Source: Ashinkailepas kermadecensis (lineage: Eukaryota; Arthropoda; Thecostraca; Neolepadidae). From it: DNA of 64,000 nt. Under the pieces are notes generated by a model that searched no databases, was not told where the DNA came from, and was given only the letters and a program-made list of their open reading frames with translations. A program made the position numbers and the translations under genes. The DNA lies in the NCBI GenBank assembly GCA_034440615.1, contig JAOTOM010004750.1:333501-397500 (forward strand), read 5' to 3'. Shown piece by piece: positions 57,166 through 64,000 of the stretch (position 1 is its first letter; the number at the start of each line of letters is the position of its first letter).

Positions 57166-57615
57166 TAGATGAGGAACGTTGCATTGCATATATTGCGACT
57201 GCAGCACGTGTCACGGGCTAAGTGTGTAACGGGCGAAGATAAATCGAGCCAACTTATTCACAGGTGTATAGAGCACCGGCAAGGGGCAGTGGGGTGTCTC
57301 TCCCTGACTTTGGATAGCTTTAAAATAGTCCTACGGCTTCATAGAAAGGAATGATTAACACCTACTTTTACTTCCCGCATTCTGAAATCGCTTCATGCCC
57401 CTTCGTTTCCCCATCCAGCGTGAAACATTACGACACTTTCCTCAATGTAAAAGTTGGCGCCAATGTCCTGATATGTACCACCGCAGAATTGGCGGTGAAG
57501 GTGTTGTCCTGGGTTGTAGCGTCGTAGCGCTGACGCGCTGCCTGCTATCACCATCTGTAGACTGCTCCTCCTCACGCACAGCAGCTTCCCGGATTCGCAG
57601 CAGCTTCCGGGCTTG
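57166..57615. other. Unassigned DNA
   Basis: No feature supported. Confidence 0.4.
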
Positions 57616-57870
57616 AGTAAAGTGGAGGGGTCAGCACAGGGTCACAGGGGCTAACATATCGCAGAGGCTAACACCAAGAGAAGTGGAGGGGTCAGCGTCA
57701 CTACTTGTCACAGGGGCTAACATCACGAGAAGTGGCGGGGTCAGCGCAGGGTCACAGGGGCTAGCATCACGAGAAGGTCAGCGTCATTCCTTTTCGCAGG
57801 GGTTCACATCACGAGAAGTGGAGGAGTCAGCGTCACTACTTGTCGCAGGGGCAAGCATCACGAGAAGTGG
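57616..57870. repeat. About 48-bp minisatellite, 5 copies
   Basis: Units contain AGTGGAGGGGTCAGCGTCAC, TACTTGTCACAGGGGCTAAC and ATCACGAGA, with length variation. Confidence 0.9.
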
Positions 57871-57977
57871 ATGGAGTATGGCACGCCCCCTCCGCCCCCA
57901 CGTCATTCGGCCACACCCCTGGGACCATATCCAGAAGTGCGGGATTGCACAATTGATCAGCGCTGCTTTCACGTAGC

Positions 57978-58088
57978 GTTGTTCAAAAGGCTGTGTGCCA
58001 CTCAAAAGGCCAAGTGCCCATTCAAAAGGCTGCGTGCCCACGCAAAAGGCTGTGTGTCCAATCAAAAGGCTGTGTGCCCACTTAAACG
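57978..58088. repeat. 20-bp repeat, about 5 copies
   Basis: The unit is TTCAAAAGGCTGTGTGCCCA with small changes. Confidence 0.93.
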
Positions 58089-59783
58089 TCTGCCATTAAC
58101 GGTGCGCAGTCAAGAGTCGCATGCTAATTTGAAAGGTTGAAGGTTGAACGTTGCTAACCTGAAAGGTTCCTGACAAATATCAAGGATGTCCAATCACCCT
58201 CAAGAGAACACAATGTTCTGTCAGTGACTGCATGTCGGCATCTGCGATTCGAAAGGCATGGCATTACATGACACATGGGGCGGTTTCAACACTCTTTATC
58301 GTGGTCTGCTTCTGCAACTATGCCACATCATCATTCGCTGTAGATTTGGCGTATCAGCGCATTGTCTTCACTTGTGGCACCAGACAATGGATAAACACCC
58401 AGTCATTTTATGACTGCACTCTCTATAATCAGGCCCAGGGCACTGACGGAGGAGATAATCAACAGTGCCAGTCTTCAACAAACTGTATCATGCGTCAGAA
58501 GGAGGAACCCATAACGATTGCTGTTGTTTAATTCCAGCCGCTCTTCCCTGCCCCGGCTGTAAGGATTTTCGCTCTGAATGGTTGTGGAGATGTCGAAATT
58601 TCATGGAGCTACTAAAAATGGAGCCCCGGAGCCGAACAGTGAAAAGAAGGAGTACATTGCAATGTTCTACACCCCCGTGTTGACGTTTTACTAGAATATT
58701 AACTTCTGTTTTTGTGGTTGAATCATCAAACCGCAAATACGTTTCGATGTCACCGGTTTGCATGGCTAATTTGTACAGTCTCGCATCATTTGTACAGTCT
58801 CGCATCATTTGTACAATCTCGCAGCATTTCATACCACAAATTGGCACCAGTAGCTATGCCAGGTTTATGTTTTTACCCACATGCATCACCGGCTTCAGTC
58901 TATCGAACACAGTCTACCAATCATGAATGTGAATAGCAGAGTTTGCGAAACACATTGTGCGGAAGTTGGGTGTGCGATTTTGCCTGGGAGTCACGCTATC
59001 CTGGGAGTCACGTTATCTTGCGGATATTCACGCGGCCTCCTCAGGTCATTTCGTGGACACATTGTGCGGAAGTTGGGTGTGCGGTTTTGCCTGGGAGTCA
59101 CGTTATCCTGGGAGTCACGCTATCCTGGGAGTCGCGTTATCTTGTGGATACTTACGCGGACTTCACGGCCTCCATCAAGAAGTGATAACCAACATCAAAA
59201 CTCACTATCACTATATCACCGTTATCACTGTCGCCATCATTAACACCGGACAATCATTGGACTCGACACAAGGGAGGAGGTGGGGACAGTCCGCCATGTC
59301 AATGCGCATCACTATATTACTTGAATCCATCATGTACATCAAGACGTTGCAATGCACCCCACCACCCTCCCAACACCATTATTCAGCTCTGGAAACTCTC
59401 GTTGTGACAGTAAATGCCAGAGCGAACTGACACTACGGACAGCTTTCTTTGTGGAAACCTTAACTTGTACCAAAGTGAACCGATAATACGGCCAGCTTTC
59501 TTAGTGGTAACTATAACTTGTATCTGCTGAAGTGAGATGGCGTTCTGCACTGGGATGCCACGACTAGCTGAATGGTCAAGGTGGCTGCAATTATTTGAAA
59601 ACAAGTCTGACCACTCAGCTTTGTTGTCAATACTCATGCTAAAATAATACCAAGTGAAGAACAGTCTTCACTGCTGCTCAGATGAAGCTGTGACCAGGAC
59701 ATAGACACCAGGCAAAAGGAGCCTACACGACTGCCTGGTATTTCATACACAACAAAACAAACTGATTCACAGCGGGGGGGTTT
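58089..59783. other. Unassigned DNA with small repeats
   Basis: 58780-58830 has three copies of a 19-bp unit GTACAGTCTCGCATCATTT. 58950-59155 has two copies of a roughly 107-bp segment starting CACATTGTGCGGAAGTTGGG, with GGGAGTCACG(C/T)TATCCT repeated inside. 59440-59520 repeats GGCCAGCTTTCTTAG-type sequence twice. The plus frame 58232-58531 has a hydrophobic stretch but nothing recognisable. Confidence 0.45.
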
Positions 59784-59944
59784 GGGGACGAGTGGTCTAG
59801 GGGTAAGATTCTCGTCTCACAATCGAAAGGTTTTGGGTTCGAGTCTCACCTGTCGCTACTCTTCGCCCGCGACCAATCGGCGTGAGAGATTGGCGACGCT
59901 ACATGACTCAACGGTCGACGTGTCGTAAAACCAATAACCAACCA
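59784..59944 (+). mobile_element. tRNA-derived SINE, plus strand
   Basis: A-box-like TGGTCTAGGGG at 59793-59803 and B-box GGTTCGAGTC at 59836-59845 within a decayed tRNA shape. The anticodon-loop area reads CTCACAA, loosely like tRNA-Val(CAC). A body follows that ends in a short A/C-rich tail (AAAACCAATAACCAACC). A functional tRNA is unlikely, because the stems do not pair well. Confidence 0.65.
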
Positions 59945-60133
59945 TTCACAGTGGAAATTATTTTCTGATGCATTGAGCAAACTTGCATTGCAGTGCCCAA
60001 AGCAGCGTCCAGCATCTCGTTTATTTCAATTTGCCTCACAGCACAGTATAGCACAGAAAACAATATAACGCAACACGGCTAACTTATAATACACAATGCA
60101 AAGTAACACACTAAAACATTCAACAACACATTC

Positions 60134-60164
<31 letters not shown>

Positions 60165-60280
60165 CATTCTGTACACTGCAGCGTGCAACCTAAACCAATG
60201 CAATAAAACACAACATAACAAAGCGCAACACATAGCAGCATAATACAACACAGGGCGGGCAACTAGGCGCAATGCAGCAG
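59945..60280. other. Low-complexity A/C-rich DNA with (AAC)n
   Basis: 60121-60168 is an AAC/ACA triplet repeat. The rest is a CACAACA-type sequence leading into the next array. Confidence 0.7.
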
Positions 60281-60555
60281 CACGGAGCACTGCACAGCGC
60301 AACACGACACACGGCACATCACAAACACGACACAACACGGAGCACTGCACAGCGTAACACGACACACGGCACACCATAAACACGACACAACACGGAGCAC
60401 TGCACAGCGCAACACGACACACGGCACATCACAAACACGACACAACACGGAGCACTGCACAGCGCAACACGACACACAGCACATCACAAACACGACACAA
60501 CACGTAGCACTGCACAGCGCAACACGACACACAGCACATCACAAACACAACACGA
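60281..60555. repeat. 55-bp minisatellite, about 5 copies
   Basis: The unit is CACGGAGCACTGCACAGCGC, AACACGACACACGGCACATC and ACAAACACGACACAA. One copy has ACACCATAA in place of ACATCACAA. Confidence 0.95.
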
Positions 60556-61105
60556 TGCATCGGGAACACAACGCAACACCCGATACTTGCTCTTGGTGTG
60601 CTACAATGTACAGCACACAACACCAATACAATATGAACACAGAACTGAACACCTCACCACAGCATAATACAATACAGAGAAAACAGCCACTAACACACAT
60701 AGCGAAACGCAGCACAACACAACACAACAAAACACAATACAACGCAACGCAACGCAACTTAAGGCGATACAACGCAACGCAACACAACATAAAACGACGC
60801 AACACAACCAGAACATAACGCTACACGACTCAACACAACAAAATGCAACGCTAGACAACGCAACACAACATAACATAACGCTACACAACGCAACACAACG
60901 GAAAATAGCGCTTCACAACACAACACAACAGAATATAGAGCTACACAACGCAACATGACAGACCATAACGCTACACAACGCACCACAACAGAACACAACA
61001 CCACATAACAAAACACAACAAAACATAGCACCACACAACGCAACATGACAGAATAACGCTACACAACGCAACACAACAGAACATAACGCCGCACAACGCA
61101 ACACA
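60556..61105. repeat. CACAACGCAAC-type low-complexity tract
   Basis: 5-bp-based sequence (ACAAC/GCAAC) with a loose roughly 30-40-bp unit containing AACGCTACACAACGCAACAC. Minus-strand Cys/Val/Leu frames are artefacts. Confidence 0.85.
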
Positions 61106-61400
61106 ACACAACAGCGGCTGTGGACGCGGGTAGCGGGCAGCCACCTCTCTCCGAAGCCAGAGCCGGCTGGCCGCGGGGTGGCGTCGTGCCGGGAGCCGCG
61201 GTCAAAGCCACTGCCTGCGGCGGCAGCGCGTGGCGGCGTGCGTCCGCCATCTGGTCCACAACTGACGCGGCGGCAGTCGCCGCGACCGCGCCGATTTTGG
61301 CGACAGATGGCCCAACGCGGCGCCGGCGACCGCCGCTCGGTCGGCCGGCGAGAAGCGCGCGCGAGCCGCGAGGCGAGCGAGTCAGTCGACTAGGCTGTTG
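61106..61400 (+). promoter_or_regulatory. CpG-rich block with an initiator, candidate promoter
   Basis: About 290 bp of non-repetitive, CpG-dense sequence follows the A/C-rich tract. TCAGTC at 61382-61387 fits the arthropod initiator TCAGTY; no TATA box is evident. A plus frame (61120-61548) passes through but is not recognisable. Role is inference from composition only. Confidence 0.25.
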
Positions 61401-62340
61401 GACAGATGCACCAAGGGCTCATCTGTCCTGGGTGCTTGTGGAAGGAGGAAGGCGTGCACACTTCCCCTGGCGGTGGAGAGGTTCTTGTGTCTTCTCAGCT
61501 TGTGTTTGGTCGCCGCCTTGGAGGGTGGAGCTGTGCGTACGCCGGTGACGGCCGGTGTGTTCATGCTGTGGCTCTGGGCCGTTGGGGCTCCCATATAGAT
61601 GAACACATGGGTCTGTAAAGTGGAGTTTAGCTGGCGACGAAGCTTAGGTGGCTTAGGTGGGCACGGAGCTTAGGTGGCTTAGGTGCCGACGGAGTTTTGG
61701 TGGCTCCCATGGTAAATACGAAGGGTTGGGAGGATGGGGACGGTGAAGTTGGGGAATTTCCATGTTCAATACATAAAGCGATGTCCCGGTGCCTCAACTA
61801 TTCCCGTGATAGCTCACTATTTTACGGTGGTGCCTAGGTGATAGCAATACACAAATATGCTTAGACTTATAGGAATCCTATCTTATCCTATCTTATAGGA
61901 AATTAAACTTCACGTATACTTCCGACAACCAACAAAGGAAAATCCGATGCTGCGTGGGCTACTTCTAATGCCGATGAAGGTGTGTCGAATAATATAATGC
62001 AATAGCTTAGTCATGGCATACAGTGTAATTTAGCAAACGACGCTGCAATTTTTCACCGCACTTATTAAACAGACGTCTGTGCAATGTGTGCAATGTGCCG
62101 TGTGCAGCAACAACTGGCTGGGTTGTCACTGCAAACGGCACAAGCGTGATTCCGGGTGCATGCAATTGCACCCGGTCGACCACCCCATGGACAGTCGGCA
62201 CAGTCACAGTGGTGCCGACTGGACAGTCGGCACCAAGCGACTCATGCACTGACATGCACAGTAGTGGTGTCGCAAATGTTCAGCAGTATGTCGAGTCGGA
62301 CTGTTGACACTCGACAAATTTACGGCCATCTTTCATTTCA
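61401..62340. other. Unassigned DNA
   Basis: 61630-61700 has a short GCTTAGGTGG(C)-type repeat. No gene is recognised. Frames of 60-80 codons only. Confidence 0.4.
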
Positions 62341-62344
62341 CTAA

Positions 62345-62568
62345 TCATTGTCGTCAACTCGTACGATCGCAGAGGCTCCGGTAGCGTCGTCAACTCGTAC
62401 GATCGCAGAGGCTCCGGTAGCGTCGTCAACTCGTACGATCGCAGAGGCTCCGGTAGCGTCGCCAACTGGCGCTATCGCAGAGGCTCCGGTAGCGTCGTCA
62501 ACTCGCACTATCGCAGAGGCTCCGGTAGCGTCGTCAACTCGCACTATCGCAGAGGCTCCGGTAGCGTT
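62345..62568. repeat. 36-bp minisatellite, 6 copies
   Basis: The unit is GTCGTCAACTCGTACGATCG followed by CAGAGGCTCCGGTAGC; later copies read CGCACTATCG. Confidence 0.96.
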
Positions 62569-62669
62569 TCGTGCATTTACAGTGTGCGCTAGTGAACACT
62601 TGTGTTACTTAGCACGACTTGATTAATGCTAGGTATTTCCGTGATCAGATGACGCACGGGCCTGCGGTA
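62569..62669. other. Short spacer
   Basis: Nothing recognised. Confidence 0.4.
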
Positions 62670-64000
62670 TTGGGCGGTCGGAAAGGTTGACGGCACGTGT
62701 TCAGTGTGTACGGCCGTCGTCAGACATGCGAGGCGGTCGGAAAGGTTGACGGCACGTGTTCAGTGTTTACGGCCGTCGTCAGACATGCGAGGCGGTCGGA
62801 AAGGTTGACGGCACGTGCTCAGTGTTTGCCGCCGTCGGCAGCCGTGAGAGGCGGTCGGAAAGGTTGACGGCACGTGCTCAGTGTTTGCCGCCGTCGGCAG
62901 CCGTGAGAGGCGGACAGAAAGGTTGACGGCACGTGCTCAGTGTTTGCCGCCGTCGGCAGCCGTGAAGAGGCGGTCAGAAAGGTTGACGGCACGTGCTCAG
63001 TGTTTGCCGCCGTCGGCAGCCGTGAGAGGCGGTCGGAAAGGTTGACGGCACGTGTCGTGTTGCCTTTGCCGTCGGCAGCCGTGAGAGGCGGTCGGAAAGG
63101 TTGACGGCACGTGCTCAGTTTTGCGGCCGCCGGCAGCCGGGAGGGGGGTCGGAAGGTTGACGGCACGTGTTGCCGCCGTCGGCAGCCGTGAGAGGCGGTC
63201 GGAAAGGTTGACGGCACGTGCTCAGTGTTTTCATGCCGTGAGAGGCGGTCGGAAAGGTTGACGGCACGTGCTCAGTGTTTGCCGCCGTCGGCAGCCGTGA
63301 GAGGCGGTCGGAAAGGTTGACGGCACGTGCTCAGTGTTTGCCGCCGTCGGCAGCCGTGAGAGGCGGTCGGAAAGGTTGACGGCACGTGCTCAGTGTTTGC
63401 CGCCGTCGGCAGCCGTGAGAGGCGGTCGGAAAGGTTGACGGCACGTGCTCAGTGTTTGCCGCCGTCGGCAGCCGTGAGAGGCGGTCGGAAAGGTTGACGG
63501 CACGTGCTCAGTGTTTGCCGCCGTCGGCAGCCGTGAGAGGCGGTCGGAAAGGTTGACGGCACGTGCTCAGTGTTTGCCGCCGTCGGCAGCCGTGAGAGGC
63601 GGTCGGAAAGGTTGACGGCACGTGCTCAGTGTTTGCCGCCGTCGGCAGCCGTGAGAGGCGGTCGGAAAGGTTGACGGCACGTGCTCAGTGTTTGCCGCCG
63701 TCGGCAGCCGTGAGAGGCGGTCGGAAAGGTTGACGGCACGTGCTCAGTGTTTGCCGCCGTCGGCAGCCGTGAGAGGCGGTCGGAAAGGTTGACGGCACGT
63801 GCTCAGTGTTTGCCGCCGTCGGCAGCCGTGAGAGGCGGTCGGAAAGGTTGACGGCACGTGCTCAGTGTTTGCCGCCGTCGGCAGCCGTGAGAGGCGGTCG
63901 GAAAGGTTGACGGCACGTGCTCAGTGTTTGCCGCCGTCGGCAGCCGTGAGAGGCGGTCGGAAAGGTTGACGGCACGTGCTCAGTGTTTGCCGCCGTCGGC
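62670..64000. repeat. 59-bp minisatellite with CACGTG, running off the window
   Basis: The unit is GAGGCGGTCGGAAAGGTTGA, CGGCACGTGCTCAGTGTTTG and CCGCCGTCGGCAGCCGT plus 1-2 bases; about 22 copies are visible. Copies left of 63240 are diverged and vary in length, while those from 63280 on are nearly identical. Each copy has CACGTG, the canonical E-box. The array continues beyond 64000. Confidence 0.97.

Noticed and set aside
58232..58531. Small secreted or membrane protein of 99 residues
   Set aside because: There is a hydrophobic stretch, but the frame is short, lies among small repeats and matches nothing known to me.
59784..59860. Functional tRNA gene
   Set aside because: A and B boxes are present, but acceptor and anticodon stems do not pair well and a SINE-like body follows.
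62670..64000. CRISPR array
   Set aside because: Repeats are directly adjoining tandem units with no unique spacers, and the context is eukaryotic. The same applies to all other arrays.

Overview
This is non-coding-rich eukaryotic DNA from an invertebrate animal, most likely an arthropod (perhaps a crustacean). The clues are one intron-less atonal-type bHLH gene whose bHLH reads like arthropod Atonal, decayed non-LTR retrotransposons of the I/LOA/Nimb type (endonuclease, reverse transcriptase and RNase H in one frame), tRNA-derived SINEs and short piggyBac-like elements with TTAA ends. There are no prokaryotic operons. Almost every long open frame is an artefact of a tandem repeat. The species cannot be fixed from sequence alone.

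Layout. 1-1890: no gene seen. 1891-3925: truncated LINE (RT and RNase H). 3926-6556: two adjoining TTAA-flanked elements. 6557-8900: unassigned, with a long TA microsatellite. 8900-16200: a very decayed G/C-run minisatellite, interrupted by a 1,010-bp TTAA element (11178-12187) and by a reverse-strand LINE (12416-15392). 16743-18509: a large interrupted palindrome with 0.7-kb arms and a SINE head in its loop. From 16.3 kb to the right edge about 40 unrelated minisatellites follow one another (units 10-77 bp). By my tally of the listed arrays they cover about 15-16 kb. They are interrupted by the most complete LINE (about 32870-38310), SINEs at 53.5 and 59.8 kb, and the atonal-like gene (55758-56243, minus strand). 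The window ends inside a 59-bp array that carries a CACGTG E-box in nearly every copy.

The one convincing host gene is the atonal-like transcription factor. Its last four codons and stop codon lie inside one unit of a 31-bp minisatellite that continues downstream, so the array appears to have grown from the 3' end of the gene. Three sequence themes recur: AGGTCA/TGACCT half-sites inside the TTAA elements, CAGCTG E-boxes in several unrelated arrays, and G-run/C-run hairpins at the ends of the TTAA elements. No bacterial-type defence system, CRISPR, rRNA gene or intact transposase was found. Coordinates of decayed repeats are approximate because they were read by eye.
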